The notes under the pieces: generated by a model
The model's input: the letters and a program-made list of their open reading frames with translations, nothing else
Told to the model about the DNA's origin: nothing
Databases searched by the model: none
Shown here: one piece after another, positions 23,760 to 34,773 of the stretch
How positions within the stretch are numbered: the first letter of the stretch is position 1
Layout: every line of letters starts with the position of its first letter
NCBI GenBank assembly: GCA_030180135.1
Contig: CM058230.1
Coordinates: 19,159,082-19,223,081 of the forward strand
Reading direction: 5' to 3'
Source of the DNA: Orychophragmus violaceus
Taxonomy: Eukaryota; Streptophyta; Magnoliopsida; Brassicales; Brassicaceae
Length of the DNA: 64,000 nt
Program-made: the position numbers and the translations under genes

Positions 23760-25864
23760 ATGGTACGTGTTGCTTGCTTTTGCAGTCGATCTTTCAAATA
23801 ATTGTTCATCGATTGATTTCCCTTCTGTCCCTTTCGGGTGGTGGTAAATTGGGTGTTTGCTGATTGGAATGGATCTCCGAACCCTAAGATTGATTTTCAT
23901 TGCAAATTAGTTTGGATTTAATTGGAGATTTAGCGTCTTCGGTATTGGGATTTGGGTTTAGGGTTCTTCGTTCGAACACTCTTTCAGACTGGTTTCTTCG
24001 AAGTTACGTGATTGTATTCAATAGATTAGTGTGTCGTTCATCAATACTTTGAAGTTTTGTATTGACGTATGCTTTCTCGGGATTTACAAACTTAATTGGT
24101 TTTGTTAGTTGGAGTAAAAAAATTCCGAAATTTTTCAGTATTTGTCAGCTAATCGAATCAATTGCTTACCTTCTGCTAATTGGGTTATTTCGTTTCCGTG
24201 TTTTAATTCCTTTCAATGTGGTCCTTTTTTTGGCAGTCGACTCTTGCAGCTGCCCGGGCAGACAACTTTTACTTTCCACCAGAATGGACTCCGGATCAAG
24301 GTTCCTTAAACAAGTTTCAAGGACAGCATCCTCTGAGAGAGAGAGCCAGGAAATTAGGCGAGGGAATTTTGATCATAAGGTAATATAATCAAGCATTATA
24401 TTAGGGACTGCCTACGTTGATTGATGTGTTAACTTTTGGTTGAATTGACGTAAGTTGTTTCATTAGATTCCTTTCGTTATCCATGAATAGCTACAAGTAA
24501 TTATGATGAGCAAAAGTTGTGTATTAGGCTTGGATTGTTGTCAATGTGTTTGCATGGTTCCATGTTTAAATTCTGACCCTGGTGAACATTTTGTTGATCC
24601 ATCAGAAGCTTTGTTTCTGTTCAGTTGTCATGAGGGTATTCTCACTTCCGTTTAATTTTTCATATGTGCTTTATGTTTTGTTCAGGTTTGAGATGCCTTA
24701 TAATATATGGTGTGGTGGCTGCAATTCTATGATCGGCAAGGGTGTTCGATTCAATGCAGAAAAGAAGCAAGTTGGGAACTATTATTCTACAAAGGTACGA
24801 TGGAGGAGACTCTTTCCTTTCTTTGTCATCACTTAATTATGACACCTAATATTCCTGCTCATGTCCGGAAAAACATTTGATTGTACACATACATGTGCAC
24901 TGCAATTGTATATTATCGTTTCACTTGCTATAGAACTATGGCTGAAATTTATATCTTATCATGGTCAGATATGGAGCTTTGCAATGAAAGCACCATGCTG
25001 TAGACATGAGATAGTCATTCAGACAGATCCCCAGAACTGTGAGTATGTAATTACCAGTGGTGCCCAGAAGAAGGTTGAGGAATATGACGTAGAAGACGCA
25101 GAAACCATGGAGCTCACTGCTGAGGAAGGTTGGTCTCTACTTTCTAGGAAGCTTTCAGAATCTCTATAGGTCTATCAATAGATGTTTTGGCATTTCATCC
25201 GTCTTATTTGTTCTGCCGGCTCATTCTTGATACGCTTTTATAACCTTGTGCAGAGAAGGGCAAGCTTGCAGACCCGTTCTATCGTTTAGAGCACCAGGAA
25301 GTTGATTTGCAGAAGAAGAAAGCTGCAGAACCGCTTTTGGTCCGTCTGCAGCGAGTGTCAGATGCCCGACATGCAGATGACTACTCCCTAAACAAAGCAC
25401 TACGTGCACAGATGAGGGTAAGTTACAAGTTTGCGATAATTTTCTACATGCAATCTCGTAGGTTGATTCCTCCTTTATAACTTTTGCTCGTTCTTCAGGG
25501 ACACAGGAAGCGTGTAGCTGAAGAAGAGGCTGCGTCAAGGAAGCTAGGCTTGGGGATAAGACTTCTTCCAAAGAGCGAAGAAGATGTTGCAGCTGCGTCA
25601 AACGTGAAATTCAAGACCAAGTTTGATAAGAACCGAAAGGATAAACGAGCGCTGATGCATGCATCTTCCATCTTTCCTGAATCATCTTACTCTACGTCAT
25701 CATCGAGCAAGAAAAGAATGGAGCTAGAAGCAAAGCGAAGGAAAATATGTGCAGCATCAGCGTCGAGTCTGTTGAGAGGAGGATTCAAAGCTTCGTCATT
25801 GTCTAAAACCCCGACATCAGCTAGCATGTCAAAGAGTTCAACAGTTTCTGTAAGGAAGCTGTAG
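23760..25864 (+). CDS. CWC16/YJU2B-type (CCDC130-like, DUF572) splicing factor
   Basis: Six coding exons: 23760-23762 (the ATG alone), 24237-24379, 24686-24794, 24969-25128, 25254-25417 and 25499-25864, giving 314 aa with GT..AG introns throughout. The N-terminus carries FPPEWTPDQGSLNKFQGQHP, LRERARKLGEGILIIRFEMP, then WCGGC, VGNYYSTKIW and CCRHEIVIQTDP, the hallmark of the CWC16 family. Metazoan relatives have two CxxC pairs; here the second pair is an adjacent CC, as I recall for plant members. A charged central helix (LQRVSDARHADDYSLNKALR) and a basic, Ser-rich C-terminus (RKDKRALMH; KRMELEAKRRK) follow, likely nuclear-targeting. The family joins the spliceosome around the catalytic steps. 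The unusual feature is a first coding exon of just the start codon, conserved splice phase notwithstanding. Confidence 0.92.
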
Positions 25865-26060
25865 TTTAGCAACTGTGCTTGAATCGTTGAGAAAGTTTAA
25901 TCAGTGTAAGATAAAAGAATAAAGTCAACTTTGATCCTGGCTTTGGTCTTGTTCCTTTTTAATGTCAGTCTTACCTTGGGTTGGTAACTATATTGTAATG
26001 AGTTGAAAAGAAAAAGAAAATGTTTGGATCTCAAACCCATCTGCTAAAACCATTTTGGAT
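25865..26060 (+). other. 3' UTR of the CWC16-type gene up to the transposon stack
   Basis: AT-rich non-coding sequence with AATAAAG at 25919. Only about 200 bp separate the stop codon from the first chromovirus-derived residues, so termination signals of the gene may overlap transposon sequence. Confidence 0.5.
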
Positions 26061-27144
26061 CAACTGAAAAGCCTTGAGGTTCCTTACCACCTATTCGATC
26101 TGATCCGTTCACGATTGAGCTTGAGCCTGGGATAGTTTTAATCATTAAGGCGCCTTACCGGATGGCTCCGGTAGAGATTGCCGAGCTAAAAAAACAGTCA
26201 AGTGAATTGATGGAGAAAGGGTTTGTGCGACCAAGCAGTTCACCTTGGGACGCACCGGTTTTGTTTGTCAAGAAGAAAGATGGAAGTTTCAGACTTTGCA
26301 TTGATTACCGTGGATTGAACAGAGTGACAGTGAAGAACAAGTACCCTCTTCCAAGGATAGATGAGTTGTTGGATCAACTCCGAGGTGCTACTTGGTTTTC
26401 AAAATCGATCTGGCTCAGGGTTATCATCAGATTCCGATAGCTGAGCAGGACGTTCCGAATACCGCCTTCATGACGAGGTATGGGCATTATGAATTCGTGG
26501 TTATGCCCTTCAGATTGACTAATGCACCGACGGCTTTTATGAAGCTTATGAACAACGTATTCAGAGATTGCCGGGATGAATACGTGATCATCTTCATAGA
26601 TGATATCTTGGTTTACTCCAAGGATAAGGAAGAGCACAAGGCTCATTTGAGGAAGGTTATGGACATACTGCGGGAACATCAATTGTTTGCTAAGCTCAGT
26701 AAATGCAGCTTTTGGCAAAGGAAAATCGGATTCTTGGATCATGTTGTCTCGGACAAGGGAGTGTATGCTGACTCGGAAAAGATCAAGGCAATAGCGGATT
26801 GGCCTAGACCAAAAAATCCGACAGAGATAAGGAGTTTTCTGGGATTAGCTGGCTACTACCGACGGTTTGTTAAGGGATTTGCGAGTATGGCGCAGCCAAT
26901 GACTCGACTGACAGGGAAGGATGTTCAGTTCGTGTGGTCAACGGACTGTGAAGCGAGTTTCTCTAAGCTAAAGGATATGCTGACGAGTACTCCAGTATTG
27001 GCTTTGCCTATGGACGGTGAGCCTTATGTGGTTTATACGGATGCATCAAGAGTTTGGCTTGGATGCGTTCTGATGTAGCAAGGCAAGGTGATCGCCTATG
27101 AATCAAGACAGTTAAGGAAGCATAAAGGAAACTACTTTGCAACT

Positions 27145-27446
27145 GCATTAATGTACCAGAAAAAAATTAGGGCGGACGGGGCATAAAATACCTTGACGAA
27201 ACTGACCTACCTTTTGGTTCTGCCAAAACAAAGCCTTCTTTTTTTGAGGCTTGCAGACCTGTGTGAGAAGCAAAGAACCTAACAGTGTACTAAAGAAGAG
27301 TGATGAGTTTTACCCTCAAGAATAAATACCTGATTCTGCGCGTAGAAGACCCATTCGATCTCTTTCGGATCCCGGAAACAGAACGACGGGAATTGAACCT
27401 GCGATGGTGAATTCACAATCCACTGCCTTAATCCTACTATCCGACT
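27145..27446 (-). other. Organelle-derived insert with tRNA-His(GUG)-like sequence
   Basis: The insert breaks the E5 RNase H frame between ...NYFAT and DLKMAAVFFALK. On the minus strand, 27440-27381 reads like the plastid-type trnH-GUG gene: AAGGCAGTGGATTGTGAATT (anticodon GTG inside), then CAGGTTCAATTCCCGTCGTTC. The acceptor 5' arm has decayed. The rest of the insert is not LTR-retrotransposon-like and was not recognised. Plastid-type trnH also occurs in plant mitochondrial genomes, so either organelle could be the donor. It is not expected to be a working tRNA gene. Confidence 0.7.
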
Positions 27447-27893
27447 CATGACCTAAAGATGGCCGCAGTTTTTTTTGCCCTTAAGATTTGTCGGTCCTAT
27501 CTCTATGGTGCAAAGGTCCAAGTCTTCATGGATCACAAGAGTTTGAAGTACATCTTCACACAGCCGGAATTGAACTTAAGACAGAGAAGATGGATGGAGA
27601 TAGTGGTTGATTGATATTTGGATATTGCCTATCATCCGGTAAAAGCAAACACAGTGGCTGATGCTTTGAGCAGGAAGCGAGTGGCTTCGGATTCAGAGAA
27701 AGACATGGACGAATTAGTCAGTATGATCAGTACATTGCGTCTGACTGCCTTGACCGATGAAGTGGAACCGTTGGGTCTAAGTGCAGCGGATCAAGCGAAT
27801 TTGTTGACCAGAGTGCGGTTAGCTCAAGAGAAGGATCAAGATTTGATCGATGAGGCAGGAAAAGAAAAGACTGAGTATCAGAAATCAAACAAT

Positions 27894-28528
27894 CACTACA
27901 AGAAATAGAATATGTTACATCATTTATTTTATTTATTAACATCACTTTTTGATTGATGCAAATGAATTTGCATCACTAATAGAAGTGATTCTGGAAGTGA
28001 TGACTCTAATACTTTACTATATCATATAGATGGGTCATACTGATCACACGTATAAATTTATTTTTATTAGTTTGAATTCTTTTTACCAATACAAATTAAG
28101 ATCATATAACATCAGTTTTGTCTAATTGATTGAAAATAATTGAATACTTACATCAATTTTTATAATCAATGCTAAATCATATTATTAATTTTAATCAGAA
28201 AATAAATTAATATTTACATCATTTATCATTAATGTAAATTTAAATTATTTTATGGAAGAGATGTAAAAAATAAAATAAAATACATCAATTGTTAAAGCGA
28301 TGTAAATCCGTTTTTCTTTTGAATCAATATTTTACAAGTGAAGCAAATTTACAGATATTTGTATCAATTTTAATGAAATGATGTTAAATAAATCAATAAC
28401 AACATCATTTATCATAAGTGATGTTAAACAACAAATTTTGTATCTGTTATCAATAAATGATTCAAACTAGCATCATTTGATTTTATGATGCAATTTAAAT
28501 GATGTAATCTGGTCTATTTCTTGTAGTG
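27894..28528. mobile_element. Non-autonomous CACTA (En/Spm) element, 635 bp
   Basis: Termini CACTACAAGAAATAG (27894) and its inverse CTATTTCTTGTAGTG (ending 28528), with 3-bp target duplication AAT on both sides (27891-27893 and 28529-28531). This is diagnostic of CACTA elements. The interior is AT-rich, with many short CATCA/TGATG subterminal repeats in both orientations and no ORF. It lies in the E5 pol linker. Confidence 0.95.
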
Positions 28529-29901
28529 AATGGGACAATTTTGGTAAATAGCTGAGTTTGTGTTCCAAAGGATCAAGAATTGCGGGATGAAATCCTTAAG
28601 GAAGCACAACAGTCAAGATTCTCAATACATCCAGGGACAACTAAGATGTATTGTGATCTGAAGCGGTATTATCATTGGGTTGGAATGAAGTGTGACGTTG
28701 CTAAGTGGGTTGCTAGATGCCCTATCTGTCAGATGGTTAAGGCTGAACATCAAGTTCCAAGCGGATTGTTGCAAAGCTTACCCATTTCATAGTGGAAATG
28801 GGACAAGATCGCGATGGATTTCATGACTGGATTGCCAATGCGGAATGGCAAAGATGCAATTTGGATTATCGTGGATAGACTGACTAAGTCAGCACATTTT
28901 CTCGCAATCAACAAGATGGATAATAAGGCAGTTTTGGCCAAGTTATATGTGGAACAGATTGTGAGATTGCATGGAGTACCAGAGAGTATTGTGTCAGGCC
29001 GTGACGCAAAGTTTAGTTCAACCTTCTGAAAAGCAATGTAGAAGGCAATGGGGACAAAAGTCTATAAGAGTACATCATATCATCCTCAGACAGATGGACA
29101 ATCAGAGAGGAATTTGTTGCGAGCTTGTGTTCTGGATTGGGGCGGTAATTGGGATCAATACTTGCATCATGTCGAATTCTCTTACAACAATAGCTACCAA
29201 GCTAGTATCGGTATGTCGCCTTATGAAGCTCTTTATGGACGGCCATGCAGAACACCGTTGTGTTGGACACAAGTGGGTGAACGAAGCATCTTTGGCCGAG
29301 ACTTTGTTGAGGAAACAACTGAAAGAATAAGGGTGTTGAAGATTAAGATGAAATAGGCTCAAGACAGACAGAAGAGTTATGCTGATAAGCGGAGGAAACA
29401 GTTGGAATTTGCGGTTGGGGATATGGTCTATCTCAAAACAGTCACATACAAAGGCAAAGATCGAGCAACAAAGAATGCAAAGTTAAGTCCATGGTACATG
29501 GGACCGTACAACATTGTGGAGAGAATCGGAGAAGTGGCTTACAAGTTGGAGTTACCTCCAGCAATGTAAGCGTTCCATAACGTTTTCCATGTCTCTATGC
29601 TAAGGAAATGCGTAAGTGACAGGCATAATGTGGTTTCTGAACCACCTTCAGACTTAAAGGAGAATTTGACAGTGGAAGGAAGACCAGTCCGAGTTTTGGA
29701 TGAAAAGATCAAGAATGTTGGAAGAAGAAAGAACGTAAGGATGATCGAAGTTGTTTGGGATTGTGATGGTGAAGAAGAAACAAATTGGGAACCGAAAGCA
29801 AAAATGCAGGCTGGATTTCCTAAGTGGTTTGAGAAACTTAAGGAAAATCCGGGCAAGAAGAGTAAGACTCGAGGACGAGTCTAAGCCAAATGGGGGAGAG
29901 T

Positions 29902-30904
29902 TGTAACGTCCGCGTTCTAAGGATGAACGGATTGGGTTATCGATGGTCATCCGGAATGGCCTTTTAAGGCAGGGAATATTAAAAACTTGAGGGTTCATTT
30001 GATAGTAAGGCTTACTGTGTGAAAGCCGAGCTAAAACGAGCTGGAAGAGTTCGGACCGTGATTTTTGGACAAAGCTTCAGTACGCGGGTTGATTATCCGA
30101 CCGAGTTTGGGCGGGAACGGTTATTGGCCGAAACTCAGTATTTTCGCCCAAGGAAGAAGAGCGGGAACGGGTTTATGTGAAAACTCGCGCAGCCAAGTGA
30201 TGAAAGCGCGGGGAAGGCAGTTGGATTGGCTTGGCCAATCAGAAAGACGCGGGAGCAGTTTTGGACGGTTTAGGCTCGAGTAAAATTGTCCACAGACTAA
30301 TAAAAGTCGCCCTTAGACGATTATTGTTCAGTTTCCGCGACGAAGAACTCAGAAATAATTGAGAGAGAAAGTCTGAAGAGAGAAACCGAGATTTGACTAA
30401 GTGTTTGATCAAGTTGGCTTACCGTGATCAAGCAAGGCTGTGAGATCGTCTGTTCTGTTAGATTCGAGCACAAGAAGTGTCAGGAAAACCGCTCTCATCA
30501 TCTGATCCGAAATACTAAGGTGAGTGCGTGACCGTGGCTATAGATTGATCGTCTGCTTGCATAGATTCGTTGAGTCTAATTGGCTAGGATTGTTCTGATT
30601 GCTTTCTTATCGATACTTTGTTTTCTGCTGATACTTAACCGATTGATCGATTCCCTTCTTCAAGAATCTAGATTAGATCATGCGCTTAAGGGCAATTTGC
30701 TCGTTAAGGCTTGATGGTGGATCGTAGAAGATGGCTTGTTGACTCGGAATGATCAGATCCGGTTAAGCATCTATCTGTTCAGGCCACTCTGTTTCTGCTT
30801 ACTTGATCGATTGATTGATTTCTTGCCTTGAGATGCTGCCCCATTGCCTTGAAACAATGAGATCGGATTAAGTGTATGTACTGATGATAAGCCTGATAGA
30901 CTGA
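29902..30904 (+). repeat. E5 3' LTR, first part
   Basis: Begins TGTAACGTCCGCG directly after a purine-rich tract (29888-29901). Interrupted by E4 and continues at 63509. No palindrome pairs of the TCGATCG type are seen in it. Confidence 0.85.
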
Positions 30905-32090
30905 TGATAGGTCAAGAATTATCCCTATTCTAACTGCAAGTGCATAGTGATGCGAATGTAGTGGTTGCGATTGGTAACTCCTTACCGCAGCGGTAAGAAG
31001 TTTACCGCTTTAATGGTCACCAATCATCAAAGCATTAGCAAAAATAATATTAAAATTTTTTCTCTCAGCTTTTTCATACCGCTTTCTCCAACCGCTTGTT
31101 TTTACCGCTTTGCACTATTCTCTAACCGCTTACCACTTCTGCTTACCGCTAATCTTACCGTTCAGCTTTTGTTCACCAATCGGACCCAGTACTTATGGTA
31201 TCGAATCCACAAGGACTCACAGTCACACGATAGATTATAAGTAATCGAATTAAGCTAAGCGAATCAGATTTCAAAACAGTAAACAAGACAGCAAGTAAAC
31301 GAATGAAGTGAGGTGAAAGTAAACAATTAACGAAGGCATCAGGTTTCAGGAGTTCTCAGAAAATCAGGAACATAAGCTAATCAATCAATCGAGATCTAAT
31401 TAAGAACTGTTCTAGAACTAGAATCACAGAATTATAACAGACCAACTTTCGTTGTAAATATTATCTATGTCTAACAACCTAGCAAGCCAACTTTCGTTGT
31501 GAATCCTAGAGTTCTAAATAAGCATTAATCTCAAGTTCTTTCGTTCACAATTCTCCTAAGCCAAATTTCTTTGTGAATAGTCAAATTGCTCATCTAAGTT
31601 CTTTCTAGTTAATTAATCAACTTTCGTTGCAAAAATCAACCTGACATCAATAATCTAAGTGGCCAATTCAGATCAAGCGGCAAGAACAACCCTAGATAAA
31701 GAACTAGAAAGATATGAATCCCTACAGGTTGATCAACCTATAATTCCATAAAGTCCCCTGCGAGAACCCCTAAACCTAACTAGTAAACTACTCAGACATG
31801 GCAATTGAAGCAAAAGACATGATGAATAGAAAACTAAATATCATAAAAGAGAAACAAAGAATATGAGTTCCTAATCTCTCTCTCTGAATAAAAATAAAAC
31901 TTAAGTCTGAAAGCTCAGCCTAAAAAAGTGGCTAAAAACCCTAATATAATGATCTAAACTCGGCTGGAGCCTTTTTGCAAATCTGGGAAGTTTCTGGGTA
32001 AAAACAGTATTTTCAGAATTTTTGTGCGCAGAACCCTGGAATCACCCTGCGTCGACCACTGCGTCGACCATGCACATACTGCGTCGATCG
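30905..32090 (-). repeat. E4 3' LTR, truncated, containing a MITE
   Basis: Homologous to 33214-33581 plus 62707-63290. About 960 bp of a roughly 1165-bp LTR remains once the 225-bp MITE and its 3-bp duplication are removed. Confidence 0.85.
30963..31187. mobile_element. PIF/Harbinger-like MITE, 225 bp
   Basis: The uninterrupted LTR copy at 33250-33285 reads GATTGTAGTACTTAGGG, whereas here 225 bp are inserted after AGT, and AGT is repeated on the far side (30960-30962 and 31188-31190). The ends are imperfect inverted repeats: GGTTGCGATTGGTAAC and, inverted, GGGTCCGATTGGTGAAC. Internal TACCGCTT repeats occur. A 3-bp duplication and GG-starting termini suggest PIF/Harbinger, though AGT is not the usual TWA target. 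Confidence 0.7.
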
Positions 32091-32993
32091 AATTTGCCTC
32101 TTCCTAACTAGGATGATGTTGACAGAATCAATCTTGTCCCTCATATCGGTTATCTGCAAGCTATCATCTCTGCCACTAGATCTCTGCCTCCCCTTGTCAG
32201 CATTCTTGACACTATTGCTAGTTATCAAGTTCTCAATAAGCTCTTTAGCTTCCTCTGGAGTCTTGGTATAGAAGTTACCATTGCTTGATGTGTCCATAGC
32301 TCTCTGATACCAAAATTCCAAACCCCTGAAAAATGTGCTCAGCAGCTGAACCTCAGAGAAACCATGATGCGGAAAATCTCTCTGGTACATCTTGAAACGC
32401 GCCCAAGATGCTTTCAGGGCCTCTGTAGGTCCCTGCTCGAATGTCAAGAGGTCATGTCTAAGCTGTTCGGATCTAGCATCGTCATAAAAGTGTCTAAGGA
32501 ACCCACTCTTGACTGCATCCCAAGTGGTCAAAGATCCTGGTGGTAGCTGTTTCAACCAGTGAGCTGCTTCTCCTTTAAGAGAGAATGGGAAGAGCTTACA
32601 GAAAAGATAATCTGAAGAGACTCCCTCAGCCTTGATACTGCTAGCCAATTCCTCAAATGTGTCTATATGATCCATTGGATGCTCGCTAGAAAGACCATGA
32701 AACTGATGCTGCCCAACCAATGCATAGTACTCTGGTTTCAGCCTAATCCCAGCTCTAGAAAACGGAGGTGGTCAAATCGCAGACCGATTAGCATAGAATA
32801 GATCCGGTTTGTTATAGTCAGCAAGTGTCTTCTCGCGACCATCTTCCTCTCGTGGATGTTCCGCGCCCACGACAACATCTGGTATGATGGGGTTTCCTTC
32901 CCCATCCAGTTTCTGACCCTTCGTGTTGCATATGTGTCCCTCTTGGTCTCGTAAAATGCCGTCCTCACCGCGAATTAGAATCACAGGTTCCAT
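32091..32993 (-). pseudogene. E4 Gag, truncated
   Basis: Starts at the ATG 32993 (MEPVILIRGEDGILRDQEG). It shows the Athila-type gag core: TLADYNKPDLFYANRSAI, then HPMDHIDTFEEL, SDYLFCKLFPFSLKGEAAHW, FLRHFYDDARS and FKMYQRDFPHHGFSEVQLL. One TGA (32772-32774) replaces an expected arginine codon in I*PPPF. The frame ends at the deletion junction with LTR sequence at 32090. Gag normally assembles particles; this copy cannot. Confidence 0.85.
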
Positions 32994-33190
32994 AGAGAGA
33001 ATCCTGTTAAATGCTCAAGCTCTCGGTATCACTGGTTGCGGCTTCTGTCGATCGATGCCTATAGGGTGTCGGTCGACATAGTGCGATTCCTGCAACACCA
33101 AAGAAACAAAAACGTAAGTAAACTAGAAAAATAAGAAAAAAATGCTTAGTCTAAATCCTGATACTGAATCTATCGGCGAACTCAAAGAGT

Positions 33191-33208
33191 CCCCGGCAAC
33201 GGCGCCAA
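33191..33208 (-). other. E4 primer binding site (tRNA-Asp)
   Basis: TGGCGCCGTTGCCGGGGA on the minus strand, a few bases from the LTR end. Complementary to the 3' end of plant tRNA-Asp, the usual Athila/Tat primer. Confidence 0.9.
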
Positions 33209-33213
33209 AAACT

Positions 33214-33581
33214 TGATAGGTCAAGAATTATCCTTATTCTAATTGCAAGTGCACAATGATGCGATTGTAGTACTTAGGGTATCGATTCCACAAGGACTCA
33301 CATTCACACGATAGATTATAAGTAATTGAATTAAGCTAAACGAATCATATTTCAAAACAGTAAACAAGACAGCAAGTAAACGAATGAAGTGAGGTGAAAG
33401 TAAAAAATTAACGAAGGCGTCAGGTTTCGGGAGTTCTCAGGAAAGCAGGAACATAAGCTAATCAATCAATTGGGATCTAATTAAGAACTGTTCTAGAAAT
33501 AGAATCACATAATTATAACAGACCAACTTTCATTGCGAATATTATCTATGTCTAACAACCTAGCAAGCCAACTTTCGTTGC
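33214..33581 (-). repeat. E4 5' LTR, first part
   Basis: Begins TGATAGGTCAAGAATT. Interrupted at 33581 by E2 (TSD GTTGC) and continues at 62707-63503. Confidence 0.9.
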
Positions 33582-34773
33582 TGATAGGTTCTAAGTTTTA
33601 CCCTATTCTAAACTGCAAGTGCACAGTATAGTCAATGTAGTATATAGGGTTATCGAATCCACAGGGACACTTGGTCTCAATAGATCAGAACAGTAGAGAT
33701 TAATACTAGAAATAAGCAGATGGTGAAGTAAATAAATTGCGAAGCAAGAAAGTAAACAGTAGCAAGTTGGTTGTGAAAGCAATAAACTAAAAGCGTCAAG
33801 CCTAGGGTATTCTCAGGAAATCAGACAAGCAGACAAGTTAATCAGTCAGGATCAAATTAAACTCAGTTCTAGAACTCAAATCACAGAAATAGGATTAGCC
33901 AAATCTCTTTGCGAAAATCCTCTAAGTCTAAGTGCAGTAACCCAAATCTCTTTGCAATTACTAACAGATTAAACAAGCATTAAGTTCAAGTTCAATATGT
34001 TCACAATTAAACTAAACCAAATCTCTTTGCGAATAATTTAATTGCTCAACCTAAATAGTTCAGATTCTAAAACACACTCTCGTGTCGAATTTAGCAACCT
34101 AAGATCTAGATTCTAATTGATCAGGTTAGAACTAGCATTAAGCACAATTTAGTTTGAAGAACATTCTAATCATATGAATCCTTAACTGAATTAAACAAGT
34201 CTAGCAAGTCATCAAACCCTAATGAGAAACCCTAAGCCTAACTATGGATCTACTCAGACATGATTGATGAAAACATAATCATAGAAATAATAGATTGCAT
34301 ATAAGAAATTAAATAGATAAAGGGGTTCGAAATCTTCTCCAAAATAAGTGAATACAGGAAATAGATCAGCCCCAAAAGCTCTAAAAATCTCTTAGCTCTA
34401 AGTATGAAAGCGTCAGTAAAATAAACACCAAAATCCTCTATATATAGGTCTAATCTCGGCTGGGGCTTCTGTGTAAATACTTGAACTATCTTGGGCTTCT
34501 TTGTAAATCTTCATAACTTGTTAAACCGACGCGTACGGCCCATCTCGCTAGTGTGTCGACCGATGCACAAGGTGTGTCGGTCGATGCTTGATCAATAAAT
34601 CGGACAGTGAGTTAAGCTCTCGGCCAAAACGTCCCAAAAGTCCCAAAATGCTCCAAATATCTCCAATTAGCTCCAAACCTGATTAAACCTGTAAAAGACT
34701 CTAAACGAATACAAAAGACACTAAAAACACATCTATATCATGGTCTAAAATGGGTAAAAACCATGATATATCA
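33582..34773 (-). repeat. E2 3' LTR, 1192 bp
   Basis: TGATAGGTTCTAAG..CATGATATATCA in plus orientation, nearly identical to E1's LTRs in inverse orientation. A palindrome pair lies at 34553-34587 (centres 21 bp apart). A TATATAGG box lies near 34441 on the complementary sense. Confidence 0.95.

Larger units (their letters stand above)
26078..29884 (+). pseudogene. E5 pol: RT, RNase H, integrase, chromodomain (broken)
   Basis: Pre-RT sequence (SLPPIRSDPFTIELEPG) leads into RT with RLCIDYRGLNRVTVKNKYPL and the catalytic FIDDILVYS at about 26598. A one-base loss near 26400 shifts the frame inside RT. RNase H follows (VVYTDASRVWLGCVLM, stop at 27078 where Gln is expected), is split by the organelle insert, and resumes at ALKICRSYLYGAKVQVFMDH and VADALSRKR. 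The CACTA MITE (27894-28528) splits the RNase H-integrase linker. Integrase has HPGTTKMYCDL, CPIC, MDFMTG, the D of SGRDAKF and the E of QSERN, with several stops. The chromodomain ends it (VVWDCDGEEETNWEP). At least six disabling lesions are visible. Confidence 0.9.

Noticed and set aside
27381..27440. Functional tRNA-His gene
   Set aside because: The acceptor 5' arm and part of the D arm do not match, so only the anticodon and T arms are recognisable; it is a fragment.
30905..31190. Solo LTR independent of E4
   Set aside because: The ACTGA duplication at 63504-63508 and the PBS and gag of the same family at 32091-33208 show it is E4's own 3' LTR.
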